A program made the position numbers and the translations under genes. From Lysinibacillus pakistanensis (GTDB lineage: Bacteria; Bacillota; Bacilli; Bacillales_A; Planococcaceae): a stretch of 64,000 nt of DNA. Location: contig BBDJ01000001.1 of assembly GCA_001312325.1 (NCBI GenBank), forward strand, positions 327,829-391,828, read 5' to 3'. The notes under the pieces are model-generated. The model was given only the letters and a program-made list of their open reading frames with translations, was not told where the DNA came from and ran no database searches. Shown here piece by piece: positions 51,407-62,338 of the stretch (position 1 is its first letter; each line of letters begins with the position of its first letter).

Positions 51407-53033
51407 TTATACAAGTGTACTTAATTTCGGATAAATTTCTGCTACATTATCCCTTAGTTTGGCTTTTAGGAATTTCCCAACAGACGTCTTTGGAATTTCC
51501 TCTAAAAATACAACGTCATCCGGAACCCACCATTTTGCAAAATGGCTTTCTAAAAATGCCAGTAGCTCCTCTTCTGTTGCAGACTTTCCTTCCTTCAACA
51601 CAACACAAGCTAAAGGTCGTTCTTGCCACTTGGCATGCGGAATTGCTATAACTGCCGCTTCTAAAATGGCATCATGAGTCATTAGCGCGTTTTCTAAATC
51701 CACTGAGGAAATCCATTCCCCACCCGATTTGATTAAATCCTTTGTACGATCTGTTATTTTAATAAAGCCATCTTCTGTTCGTACAGCAATGTCTCCTGTG
51801 TATAGCCAGCCGTCTCGATAGGCATCAGCCGTACGTTCATCACGATAATATTCATGGGAAATCCATGGACCACGTAAGCGGAGCTCACCCATCGTCTCTC
51901 CGTCCCATGGTACCTCTCCATTGTCATTCACAATACTGGATTCAATGCCTGCCATTGTCATTCCCTGCATAGCTCGTGATTCAATTCGCTTATCAATTGG
52001 CCACTCTTCCATCCAAGACATATAATTCGATAATGCTACGATTGGTGTTGTTTCTGTCATGCCATACACAACAATATATGGTATACCATAGGTTTCTTCA
52101 AAAGTACGAATTAGTCGAGTTGGTGAAGCTGAGCCACCACAACAGATTGCACGTAATGAACGAATATCCCGTTCGCGCTTCTCCTGCTCCTGTAATGCCC
52201 CAATCCAAATGGTTGGAACACCAGCTGTTAGTGTGACTTTTTCCTGCTCCACTAAATCTAAAATTAAGGCTGATGTAAAATGCGGACCTGGTAATACTTG
52301 TGTTGCACCGACATTAACACTTGCAAAAGGTAGACCCCATGCATTTGCATGAAACATCGGTACTATAGGCATTACAACATCTCGCTCGGCAATCCCCATG
52401 GAATCAGACATACTCAACATTATACTGTGTAATACTAAACCCCTATGGGAATAAACAACCCCCTTTGGATTTCCAGTTGTCGCACTTGTATAGCACATAC
52501 CAGCAGGCGAATCCTCAGCTAAATCCTCTGGGAATTGGTAATTTTCATCGGCGGCTGCTAATAGCTCCTCATAGGATAATGCATTTGGTAATGTCGTTTC
52601 AGGTAAAACGTCCTCATCTGTCATAATAATATAATGTTTCACTGTCTTAAGCTCTGGCGCAATGTTTTCAATGATTGGTACAAGATCCTGATCAATCATT
52701 AAAATCTCATCTTCTGCATGATTAATAATATAAATTAAATGCTCTTCTGAGAGTCGAATATTCACCATATGTAAAACCGCACCTGAACATGGTACTGCAA
52801 AATATGCCTCTAAATGGCGATGCTGATTCCATGCAAAGGAGCCAATTTTCATTCCTCTTTTCATTCCCAGCTTTGTTAGTGCATCTGCTAAACGGCGTGT
52901 TCTTTTAGCCACTCTCCGTATGTTAAGCGGTGAATTTTTTTCTGGACCTGTCCGAGAAACTATCATCTTTCTAGCAAAATAACTTTCTGCTCGCTTAAAA
53001 AAAATTTGTTAACACTAATGGCGTTTGCATCAT
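51407..53033 (-). CDS. Long-chain acyl-CoA synthetase (AlkK/FadD type), three indels near the start
   Basis: Restored 541-residue adenylate-forming ligase. Motifs: [49 protein letters not shown] and [13 protein letters not shown]. Extra bases near 53007 and 52938 and a lost A near 52907 lie in the first 45 codons, so part of the raw N-terminal translation is wrong; corrected it reads [19 protein letters not shown]. Start ATG near 53033 (alternatives 53045 and 53030). Medium- or long-chain fatty acid is the expected substrate. Confidence 0.9.
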
Positions 53034-53219
53034 AAAACCATCCATCCCTTCATCTCGTAAACTTTTCCCCTTATAGAATATTATTGGTCTATATTTAATG
53101 GAATACTATTAATATTCTGAATTTTATTATATTTTAAATTTATAAATTACGCTATATATTCCAATAATTTTCTTTTTATTGTTAACTTTTTCTAAAAATA
53201 GGTATATTAAGGCATATTA

Positions 53220-53252
53220 AAAACAGATAACGAAATTATCGTCATCTGTTTC
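53220..53252 (-). terminator. Terminator after the threonine dehydrogenase gene
   Basis: AAACAGAT-ACG and CGT-ATCTGTTT arms around AAATTAT; T-rich on the minus strand. Confidence 0.75.
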
Positions 53253-53269
53253 ATTTGAGCTGTATTTAT

Positions 53270-54224
53270 TTACGAGATTGCTTTTGTTTGCAACTTGATT
53301 TTTAATTTTTCTAGCATATCAACTGTCATTTTTGCTAAGTCATACTCCGCTTTAAAGCTCCATTCTTTCTGTGCAGCTTCTATATTTAAAGAATTTGGCC
53401 AGCTATCTGCAATCGCTTGACGTACTGGATCTACATTATAATCCATACGGAAATGCGGTAAATGCTTCTTAATTTCAGCTGCAAGTTGAGCTGGCTCAAA
53501 GCTCATTGCTGTAATATTAAAGGCATTGCGATGAATCAAGCTTTTGCTATCAGCTTCCATTAAATCAATAATTGCCTGTAAAGCATCTGGCATATACATC
53601 ATATCCATATAGGTCCCTTTTTGAATATAGGAAGTGTACTTGCCTTGTTCAATCGCTTCATAGAAAATCTCAACAGCATAGTCTGTTGTACCACCTCCTG
53701 GAGGCGTTACATACGAAATTAATCCCGGGAATCGCACACCACGTGTATCTACACCAAAGCGATTGTAATAATAATCACATAGAAGTTCACCAGCTACTTT
53801 GTTCACACCATACATCGTTGTAGGTCGCTGTAACGTATCCTGTGGCGTATTGTCCTTCGGTGTTGATGGACCAAATGCACCTATTGAGCTCGGTGTAAAA
53901 AAATTGTAGATTTAACTCGCGTGAAACCTCTAATGCATTCATTAAGCCACCCATATTTAAATTCCATGCTAGCAATGGATTTCTTTCAGCAGTTGCAGAT
54001 AATAATGCTGCTAAATGCATCATTGTGTCTGCACCAAAATCTTTTGCTAAATCGTGCATTCTTTGTCCATCTGTCACGTCCAATATTTCAAATGGGCCCT
54101 TAGTATGTTCTAGCTTTCTAATATCTGTAGCAAGGATATTGTCCTCTCCATAAATACTCCGAAGTTTTTCTACAAGCTCAGAACCTATTTGACCAAGTGC
54201 TCCAGTAACAATTATCTTTTTCAT
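53270..54224 (-). CDS. tdh: NAD-dependent epimerase/dehydratase-fold L-threonine dehydrogenase, one frameshift
   Basis: Restored 317-residue extended SDR. Rossmann motif [13 protein letters not shown]; catalytic Tyr-x3-Lys in [31 protein letters not shown] and [15 protein letters not shown] are typical of SDR-type threonine 3-dehydrogenase, oxidising threonine to 2-amino-3-ketobutyrate. No kbl gene is adjacent. An extra base in a 7-A run near 53901 breaks it at [13 protein letters not shown]. Threonine use also appears in ilvA in this window. Confidence 0.85.
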
Positions 54225-54507
54225 TTCTCCAAACCTCCACCTATGAACAATTGTACTTATGGAAAGTACAATTAAACGTATATAAACATTGATTTAATAA
54301 CACTTTCAATGAATTTCATTATAATGTGTTCATATAAAAAACACAACATTTATATTTATATTTTTGCAAAACGCTACACACGAGTCCTTATTTTCAGTAT
54401 ATGAGACCTTAAAAATATAGTGCTGAAAAAAATACATAAAATACATATGTGCATTTAAGAAGGACAATTATCCATTTATTTCATAATTAAATTGAGCTTT
54501 TCCCATA
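54225..54507. other. Intergenic stretch, nothing recognised
   Basis: A/T-rich spacer between the tdh start and the chemoreceptor terminator. The tdh promoter must be here; I see no clear operator or RNA element. Confidence 0.5.
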
Positions 54508-54552
54508 AAAAAAAGAACCTCACTTTGTATTTAAACAAAGAAAGGTTCACTT
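54508..54552 (-). terminator. Terminator after the chemoreceptor gene
   Basis: GAACCT-CTTTGT and ACAAAG-AGGTTC arms, then T8 on the minus strand. Confidence 0.9.
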
Positions 54553-54557
54553 GCTTA

Positions 54558-56230
54558 TTATATTGAAAATCGCTTCACGGCAATTTGTAAAACTTTTGAT
54601 ACTTTCCGCAACTCTTTTATATAATTATGGAATTGCTGCTGAGCGGTTAATTGATCTGAAGTTAGTGTAGCTACATGCTTTGTCGAGGCAGCATTTGTAT
54701 CAGAAAATGTTGTTAACATCACAGCATCCTCACTAACCTTTTTCGTATGATTAGCAATCTCTTGAACGGTAGCCGATACTTCCATAATATATGGCTTAAT
54801 GGTATGTACTTTTTCTAAGATTTGATCGAAGCTTGTAGCCGTTTTTTTCCGTTACATGAACACCCTTCTCTGTTGCAGCTAATACACCCTCCATCATTTG
54901 CACGGCGTAGCTTGAATCTAGATGGATATTCTGCACAATGGATGTAATCGTTTGTGTTGATTGAACCGTCTGCTCTGCAAGCTTACGAACTTCATTTGCC
55001 ACTACTGCAAACCCTTTGCCATGCTCTCCTGCTCGTGCAGCTTCAATTGACGCATTTAGAGCTAGAAGATTTGTTTGTGCAGTAATCCTTTCAATCACTT
55101 CCACCATTTGGTCAATAGTAGAGGCTCTTTCAACTAAATTAAAGATGGCAGTATTTGATTTTTCAACCGCCTGCTTAATGTTCTGTATTTGCGTTAAATT
55201 AGCTTGTACAATTTCTGTGCCGCTTTCTGCATCACGCGCAGTTTTATGAGCAAAATTTTCTACCACCTGTACTTTTTCTAAAATAATTTGTACACCATTC
55301 AGTACTTCTTCGAGTGATGCTGTATTGGAAGCCAACTTTGTAGTTGAGGCAGCTGTTGAAGCTGAAATAGACTGCACATCCTTTGCTATTTTATGCGTTG
55401 TAGTAGATGACTGTTCCGACGATTCTTGGAGTTTTCCAGTCATTTCTTCCACCTCATGTGCGCTATTTGTTACGGTATGAAGCAGCGTTTTTACCTCATT
55501 TACCATTTGGTTGTAAGATAACACTACCTCACCTAGTTCATCATGTGCGACATAGCTAGCATTTGCTGTGAAATCGCCTTGCTCTGCACGCTTTAATAAA
55601 GATTTCAATTGACGAGTTGGTACATTTACAGCTTTTGTAGCTATAAAGCCAATAAAAATAACTAACAATACAACAAATAAACATACCCCGCCAAGCAGCC
55701 AGTACCCAAATTGTACATCCTTTTGGTAGGCCAATTGCTGTTCCTTAGCACGTTGCACCAAATAGCTTTGAGTTTCTTCTAATAGTGTATGGCTTTGCTG
55801 GCTTACAGATAAAAAGGACAATGTATAAAACTGCTGTTGTTCCTTTGGGTTCAATTGCTTATAGCTTTCAATCAATTCCATCTGCTGTGCAAGTAAGGTC
55901 TTGTATTTCTTCATTTGATGATCCATCTTTTTATCGACTTCTAGACTCACTAAATGATCTAAAGGCTGCTCCATGCTATTGAGTATGGTAATCATTTCTT
56001 GATACGGTTCTGCTGCATCCACTAAATAATCTAATTGTCGTTGTGATTCCTCTAGCTCGTTTAACCAACCAATCGGTACTAGTCCTTGTGTATAGCTCTC
56101 ACTTGCTTGCCAGGACATTTTTCTTAGATAATCCACACTAAAAATTCCTAGCAGTACATTTGAAAGCACACAAACGATCATTAGAACAAGTAGCTTGTCC
56201 TTCACCATTATGTAACGAAAAAAATTGCAT
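54558..56230 (-). CDS. Methyl-accepting chemotaxis protein, two frameshifts
   Basis: Restored 556 residues. Two membrane helices ([16 protein letters not shown] and [20 protein letters not shown]) flank a helical extracellular sensor of about 150 residues; a HAMP domain ([20 protein letters not shown]) and the signalling tip [20 protein letters not shown] follow. Extra bases near 56223 and 54846 break it. ATG at 56230 follows AAGGAGCCAAGGA. Sensed ligand unknown; the helical sensor resembles four-helix-bundle (4HB) type. Confidence 0.92.
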
Positions 56231-56469
56231 GATCCTTGGCTCCTTCTCCAGCTCTTACCAATAATCATAGTATCCAGATATAAAGCTAGTGTTATGTTTT
56301 TGTAAATATTGTTCGAAGAGTTGTGAAGTATCTATTATTTGTAAAAAAATATTAAATTATTTTATTAAAGACATCCTATTTAATGCTCCTTGTATTTCCA
56401 TTTGCAACCTTCTATCCCTTCCTAACGTTTGGTATTAATAGTAGCGTTTTGGAAATAGGGGGTGTTTGC

Positions 56470-57636
56470 GTGTTACAGTTCAAAAAACTAGATAGAAGTT
56501 TAGTCATTTGCTTGCTGTTACTTGGTGTGATAAGTTGTCTCTTCGTCCACTCTAGCAGTTCGGTATTTGAACAATATTCTAGCTCTTTTATCATCAAGCA
56601 ATCACTCTACTACCTTATCGGATTTGTAACGATGTTTGTGGTAGCTACACTTGATATAGAACAACTAAAGAAGATTGGCTGGCCCTTTTATATCATCATG
56701 GTGTTATTGACATTCGGATTATTTATTGCACCCGAGAGTATAGCTAGAACGGTCAACGAGGCAAAACGCTGGTATCAGATTCCAATATTAGGTTCATTTC
56801 AGCCATCAGAGTTTTTAAAGTTTGCGTTTTTAATCGTTGTCAGCAAAGTAATTGTTGCGCATCAGGAAAAATATAAGCATCCTTCCTTTTTAACAGATAT
56901 GCGGCTCCTATTTATAATTGCTGTCATTACAATTCCGCCTACAGTTGCTGTTTATAAGGAGCCTGACACAGGCATGACAATGCTTTATATGGCGATGATT
57001 ATACCAATGCTTTTCTTTTCAGGTATTCAAAAAAAATTGCTCATAATCTTTGCTGCTATACCAGTATCGATTATGACCGTTGTGGTTATTCTTTATGTAA
57101 AATTTAACGATTTTTTTACAGAAACGGTCCTAAGTAAATTATCTGGACATCAGATTTCACGCATTTATGGCTGGCTGCAACCTTATGAATATCCAGATTC
57201 ATCTTTTCAAACTAGACAGGGCTTTTTAGCAATAGGCTCAGGAGAATTTACAGGAAAGGGGTACTTGCAAAACAATGTTTATGTCGTAGAAAAGCATACA
57301 GATTTCATTTTTGCAAATATCGCTGAGGAAATAGGTTTCCTTGGAGCTTCATTCGTCATTGCTCTTTTATTCTTTTTGATTTATCGCATTGTCCTCGTTA
57401 CAGTAGAGGCAAAGGATCCTTTTATGACGCTAATGGGAGCGGGCATTGCTAGTTTATTGGCCTTCCAAATTACGCAAAACATTGGTATGACAATAGGACT
57501 TTTACCCGTAACAGGTATGACGTTGCCATTTTTAAGCTATGGAGGAAGCTCACTCCTATCAAATTTCATGCTAATGGGTATTGTAATGATTATCTATAAA
57601 TCTTATAGCGGTTACATGTTTAAAGCGGAGGAGTAG
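56470..57636 (+). CDS. FtsW/RodA/SpoVE-family protein (RodA-like)
   Basis: 388 residues, about ten helices. SEDS polymerase motifs: YQIPILGSFQPSEFLKFAFL (catalytic-region Glu), KEPDTGMTMLYMAM, and GMTLPFLSYGGSSLL near the end. SEDS proteins polymerise glycan strands with a partner PBP. GTG start at 56470 with AGGGGGTG upstream; the longer ATG version adds a leader not seen in the family. Which SEDS paralogue (elongation or sporulation) is open. Intact. Confidence 0.9.
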   Translation: MLQFKKLDRSLVICLLLLGVISCLFVHSSSSVFEQYSSSFIIKQSLYYLIGFVTMFVVATLDIEQLKKIGWPFYIIMVLLTFGLFIAPESIARTVNEAKRWYQIPILGSFQPSEFLKFAFLIVVSKVIVAHQEKYKHPSFLTDMRLLFIIAVITIPPTVAVYKEPDTGMTMLYMAMIIPMLFFSGIQKKLLIIFAAIPVSIMTVVVILYVKFNDFFTETVLSKLSGHQISRIYGWLQPYEYPDSSFQTRQGFLAIGSGEFTGKGYLQNNVYVVEKHTDFIFANIAEEIGFLGASFVIALLFFLIYRIVLVTVEAKDPFMTLMGAGIASLLAFQITQNIGMTIGLLPVTGMTLPFLSYGGSSLLSNFMLMGIVMIIYKSYSGYMFKAEE

Positions 57637-57647
57637 GTGATGACTTT

Positions 57648-57746
57648 ATGAATACTACTTTAAAAAAGAGAATTATACTGTTACTAGTTTTGACTGGATT
57701 CTTTTTGTTCATACTCATCATTCGTCTTGCTTTTCTGATGCTGTAA
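57648..57746 (+). CDS. Possible 32-residue membrane peptide downstream of the RodA-like gene
   Basis: MNTTLKKRIILLLVLTGFFL continues as one hydrophobic helix to RLAFLML and stop. GGAGTAGGTGA precedes the ATG at good distance, and the gene starts 11 bp after the RodA-like stop. Single-helix peptides of this type occur beside membrane enzymes; coding status unproven. Confidence 0.5.
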   Translation: MNTTLKKRIILLLVLTGFFLFILIIRLAFLML

Positions 57747-57756
57747 AAAATCAATA

Positions 57757-57801
57757 AGCTGTCTTTTAAGTTTGGTAAAGACTTAAAAGACAGCTTTTCT
57801 A
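57757..57801. terminator. Bidirectional terminator
   Basis: AAGCTGTCTTTTAAGT and ACTTAAAAGACAGCTT arms, then TTTCT. Serves the RodA-like gene and the convergent transaminase. Confidence 0.9.
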
Positions 57802-59154
57802 TTAAATTTTATGAATATTTTCTATGACCACTTCAATTATTTTCGTTAAATCTTCTTGAGCAATATTCAGTGGCGGGGATAACGTTAAAACATTATTAAA
57901 CCCAGCAACAGTGGCTCCATTTTTACCAATAATAACACCCTGCTCTTTACATGCAGCTATCACTGCATTTACTTGACTCACTGGTAATGGCTCCTTAGTT
58001 TCTTTATCTGCCACTAATTCGATTCCAATTAATAGACCTTTGCCGCGGATATCCCCAATATTTGGATGATTATTTAATGCCTGTTGAAGTGCTTGGAGGG
58101 TTGCCGCTCCTATCTTACTAGATCTCTCAAACAACATTTCCCGCTGAAGAATTTCAATATTCTTTAATGCTACAGCACAGGCTACAGGTGAACCGCCAAA
58201 TGTATTAACGTGACGGAAGTAATCATATGCGTTAGAACCGGTAAATGCCTCATAAATTTCCCGTTTTACTGCTGTTGCTGATAAGGCAAATAAGCACTTG
58301 TTATTCCTTTTGCCATTGTAATGATATCTGGTTTTACTCCATAATTCATAAATCCAAATGGCTTGCCTGTTCGGCCAAAACCACAGATTACTTCATCTAC
58401 AATCATTAAAGCTCCATGCTTTTTACAAATTTCCTCAATGCCCATTAAATAATTTTCTGGAGGCATAATAACCCCGCCCCCTGTAATGATTGGCTCTAAA
58501 ATCATGGCAGCAATCGTATCACTAAGCTCCCATGTCATTGTTTTATCAACAGCCCTAACACTTGCCAAATCTGTTGGGGCAACAGTGTCGCATTCATACT
58601 CACGATATTGATCTGGAGGAGCTACATGTACAAATCCAGGTGATAATGGCTCATATTTATATTTTCGCTCTGCTTGCCCAGTTGCAGCTAATGCACCAAA
58701 AGAATTGCCATGATAGGCACGATAGCGAGAAATAATTTTATAACGAGAGCTTTGCCCCTTTTGCTGATGATACTGGCGTGCAATTTTAAAAGCAGTTTCA
58801 TTTGCCTCTGAGCCACTGTTGGAGAAGAAGATGACATAATCTCCGCCTAGTAATTCATTAATCTTTTCAGCTAGCTCCACTGCTGGTAAATGGCCTTGCG
58901 ATAAAGGTGCATATGGATTTTTCATCATCTCCTCATGTGCGGCATCCGCTAATTCTTTTCGCCCGTAGCCAACATTCACACACCAAAGCCCTGCCATCGC
59001 ATCAATATATTCAACTCCATCTGTATCCTTGATTCTTGCGCCGTCTGATTTTTCCACTATATAAGTAGCCTGTGGATTATAGGGTTTCATAGAATGCCAA
59101 ACATATTGTTCATCCTTTTTTTAAAACATCACTTTTAAGATTTACCTCAGCCAT
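57802..59154 (-). CDS. Class III aminotransferase (omega-amino acid:pyruvate type), two indels
   Basis: Restored 450 residues. PLP Lys lies in DIITMAKGITSAYLPL; FFSNSGSEANETAFKIAR and IVDEVICGFGRTGKPFG are class III motifs. With the adjacent CoA-acylating semialdehyde dehydrogenase it could convert beta-alanine or a similar omega-amino acid to acetyl- or propionyl-CoA. An extra A near 59122 and a lost T near 58286 break it. ATG at 59154; the dehydrogenase gene lies 30 bp upstream in the same direction. Confidence 0.9.
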
Positions 59155-59184
59155 ATTAACACCCCTTCTATGATTGTGACTTGC

Positions 59185-60696
59185 TTAACTCTTCACATCG
59201 TTATTACTAGGAAACGCAAAGGTACTTGTTGTATTCTCCGTTTCGTCTGGCCAGCGTTCAGAAATTGTTTTGGCCTTTGTAAAGAAACGAGCTTGGTCTG
59301 GTCCAAACATATGCCCTTCACCAAATTTTGAACGCTTCCATCCACCAAAATTATGATAGCCTACTGGAATTGGAATTGGTACATTAACCCCTACCATCCC
59401 TACCTCAATTTCTTCTTGGAATTTACGGGCTGCTGCACCACTATTCGTAAACATTGTGACTCCATTCCCCAGTTCATGATTATTGATTACATCAATGGCT
59501 TCCTGTAATGTTTGAACACCTACTACAATACGCGCAGGACCAAAAACCTCTTCCTTAAAGATTGTCATATCTGGTGTTACATTATTTAGCAGTGTCGGAC
59601 CAAGGTAAAAGCCTTTTGATGTTTCACATATTTTAGGATTTCGACCATCTATCACTAGATTTGCACCTTCAGCAATGGCACCATCAATATAGCGAATAAT
59701 GACATCTTTTGATTGCTGTGTAATTACTGGACCAAAATCCACCTCAGGATCTGTATAAGGCCCTATTTTCAATTGGGCAATTTTTTCTTTTAATATATCA
59801 GTAAAACGTTGCTCTGTATCTTTTCCAACAACAAGTGCGCCTGAAATAGCCATACAGCGCTGAGAAGCCGCTCCATAGGCTGCCCCTAAAAATGCGTTCG
59901 CTGTTTGTTCTAGGTTGGCATCTGGCATTACAATCATAAAGTTCTTCCCTCCACCAAATGCAGCTACACGTTTATTATGCTTAGCACCTGTTTGATAAAT
60001 ATATTCAGCAACAGGTGTTGAACCAACAAATGAAATTGCTTGTATCTCCTTATTTTCAAGAAGTTCATTTACCGCTTCCTTGTCGCCATTGACGACTGTC
60101 CAAATTCCATCTGGAAGGCCTGCCTCTTTCCATAACTTGCTTATAAACAGTGCTGAAATCGGTACCCTCTCCGATGGCTTTAAAATAACTGCATTCCCTA
60201 CTGCAACTGCCATACTTGTAATAGCAAGTGGAACCATTACAGGGAAATTAAATGGAGCAATTGTTGCAACAACCCCAAGCGGACTCTTTGCAGAAAATGC
60301 ATTAATATTACCACCTACATTGACCGAGTATTCCCCCTTAAGCATTTGCGGAGCACTTATCGCCATATCTACAGACTCAATACCACGTACAATTTCTCCC
60401 TTTGCATCTTCTCTAGTTTTTCCACTTTCCTCACAGATCAAGGCAATCAATTCATCCTGTTTTTCAATCAATAATTGACGGAAATGATGTAAAACCTCTA
60501 CTCGTTTACCAATCGCTGTTTTTTTCCATCCGGGGAATGCTGCCTTTGCTAGCTGGATCGCCTGCTTAACCTCTTCTTTAGTTGCTAAAGGAGCCTGTGC
60601 AATGACCTCTCCTGTAGATGGATTATAAACCTCTGAAAATCGTCCACTTGTGCCAGCTACCTCCACCCCGTTAATAAAATGTGTTAGCGTTTTCAT
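59185..60696 (-). CDS. mmsA: CoA-acylating methylmalonate-semialdehyde dehydrogenase
   Basis: 503-residue aldehyde dehydrogenase converting malonate- or methylmalonate-semialdehyde to acetyl- or propionyl-CoA. Catalytic Cys in ASQRCMAISGALV; TIAPFNFPVMVPL and SFVGSTPVAEYIY are MmsA motifs. The active-site region has GGGKNFMIVMPDA, as in the IolA/MmsA branch. The annotated ATG at 60696 lacks a good ribosome binding site; an ATG at 60716 has GGAGTGGTG upstream and becomes in-frame if the 8-A run at 60696-60703 is really 6 A. Otherwise intact. Confidence 0.92.
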   Translation of the reverse strand: MKTLTHFINGVEVAGTSGRFSEVYNPSTGEVIAQAPLATKEEVKQAIQLAKAAFPGWKKTAIGKRVEVLHHFRQLLIEKQDELIALICEESGKTREDAKGEIVRGIESVDMAISAPQMLKGEYSVNVGGNINAFSAKSPLGVVATIAPFNFPVMVPLAITSMAVAVGNAVILKPSERVPISALFISKLWKEAGLPDGIWTVVNGDKEAVNELLENKEIQAISFVGSTPVAEYIYQTGAKHNKRVAAFGGGKNFMIVMPDANLEQTANAFLGAAYGAASQRCMAISGALVVGKDTEQRFTDILKEKIAQLKIGPYTDPEVDFGPVITQQSKDVIIRYIDGAIAEGANLVIDGRNPKICETSKGFYLGPTLLNNVTPDMTIFKEEVFGPARIVVGVQTLQEAIDVINNHELGNGVTMFTNSGAAARKFQEEIEVGMVGVNVPIPIPVGYHNFGGWKRSKFGEGHMFGPDQARFFTKAKTISERWPDETENTTSTFAFPSNNDVKS

Positions 60697-60733
60697 TTTT
60701 TTTGCTGAACTGTCATCTTTTCACCACTCCTTG

Positions 60734-62144
60734 TTATTGTTGTTCAAAATCTAACTCTTCCTTTTGGAAAATCACTTCATGTTCAGGATTAGAGAGCTTT
60801 TTCTTTTGAGTGACCATGTAGAATATCATGACGATTGCCACTATAATACATGTAAAAAAATATTTGAGAACGCATGGAGTCAATAAAGAACATAGAGACA
60901 AGCAATGCGGTTGTAGCCAATATAGTAAAATACGTTAAATATGGAAATAACCACATTTTCACTTTTAAAAGTTCTGGATTTTCCTGCTCAATTTTTCTTC
61001 GCATTCTTAATTGTGAAAAGGCAATAATCAAATAAAGAATTAAGGTGATTGCACTACATGAGCTAAGTAAAAACATAAAGACTTTATCTGGCGAAACATA
61101 GTTCATAATAACCGCAATATAGGAGAAAAATGTCGCAGCTAGTATGGCATTCACAGGTGCACCCTTTTTATTTAATTTCAAAAAGGCTTTCGGGGCCTCT
61201 CCCTTCTCTGCTAAAGAAAATACCATTCTTGATGTCGCGTAAAGTGCGGAATTTAAGCATGATAGCACAGCCGTTAAGACCACAAAGTTCATAATTTGTG
61301 CAGCAGCAGGAATACCGATATGATCCAGTACCGCAACATATGGGCTTGTTAGAATATCCGAGGAATGCCATGGCAATAACGTAACAACCACTGTAATGGA
61401 TCCAACATAGAAGATTAAAATTCGCCATGTAATAGAATTTGTAGCCTTCGTTACTGCTGCTAAAGGTTCATCGGATTCCCCTGCCGCAATCGCTACAATT
61501 TCTGTTCCCATAAAGGAAAAGATAACAATAACTACACCCATTAGAACTGCTCCAAAACCATTTGGTAAAAATCCGCCCTGCCCAATTAAATTAGCAGTTC
61601 CAATGGCATTAAAATTTGGTGCAATGCCAAATATAATAAATGCACCAAGTCCTAAGAAAACTACAATACTTGCAACCTTAATAAGAGAGAACCAATATTC
61701 AAATTCACCAAAAGCTTTTACGGAAAGTACATTTGTTAAAGTTAGCGCTATTGTCAGTAAAAGACTAAGCAACCATAAAGGAATACCATCATACCAATAT
61801 TGAATAATCGCGGCCGCAGCCGTTGCTTCTAAGGCTATGGCTATGACCCAGAAAAACCAATATAACCAACCAATCATAAAACCAGCCCAAGGACCAATTG
61901 ATTCATGTGCATAATGCGCAAAAGATCCGCTTGTTGGATTGACCGCTGCCATTTCTCCAAGCATTCGCATGACAAGAATGACGATGATACCAGCAAAAAT
62001 ATAAGATAGTATGGCACCAGGGCCGGCTAAGTTAATAACCGAGCCACTTCCCATAAACAGACCTGCCCCTATAACTCCTGCAATCGCAATCATTGTCATG
62101 TGCCTTTTCTTTAACCCTCGCTGTAAATGCGTTTGTTGCTCCAT
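60734..62144 (-). CDS. Amino acid permease, APC family, one frameshift
   Basis: Restored 469 residues with twelve helices. N-terminal RGLKKRHMTMIAIAGVIGAG and SYIFAGIIVILVMRMLGEMA are typical of the AAT (GabP/ProY-like) subfamily. Substrate is likely the amino acid degraded by the adjacent transaminase and dehydrogenase (beta-alanine or GABA-like), by inference from context. An extra base in a 7-A run near 60860 breaks the last helix. ATG at 62144 follows GAGGTG. First gene of the operon, divergent from the PucR gene. Confidence 0.88.
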
Positions 62145-62338
62145 ATCTGTCACCTCTTTTTTTTAGATTGGATTATCGCTTAGAAAAATCTTACATGTTC
62201 CACACTTTGGAAGTAATAGACAAACTGTAAAATTCTATACTTTTGTTTTAAACATAATGTAAAATAGACTAAATATTCTTAAAATAAAATTTTTATTTTC
62301 TGAAACAGTAGTAAGAGAAAAATGAAAGGGGCATACAG

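Noticed and set aside
60481..60540. Frameshift in mmsA at its 7-T run near 60521
   Set aside because: Here the frame is correct as it stands (FPGWKKTAIGKRV), showing that not every run of seven is wrong.
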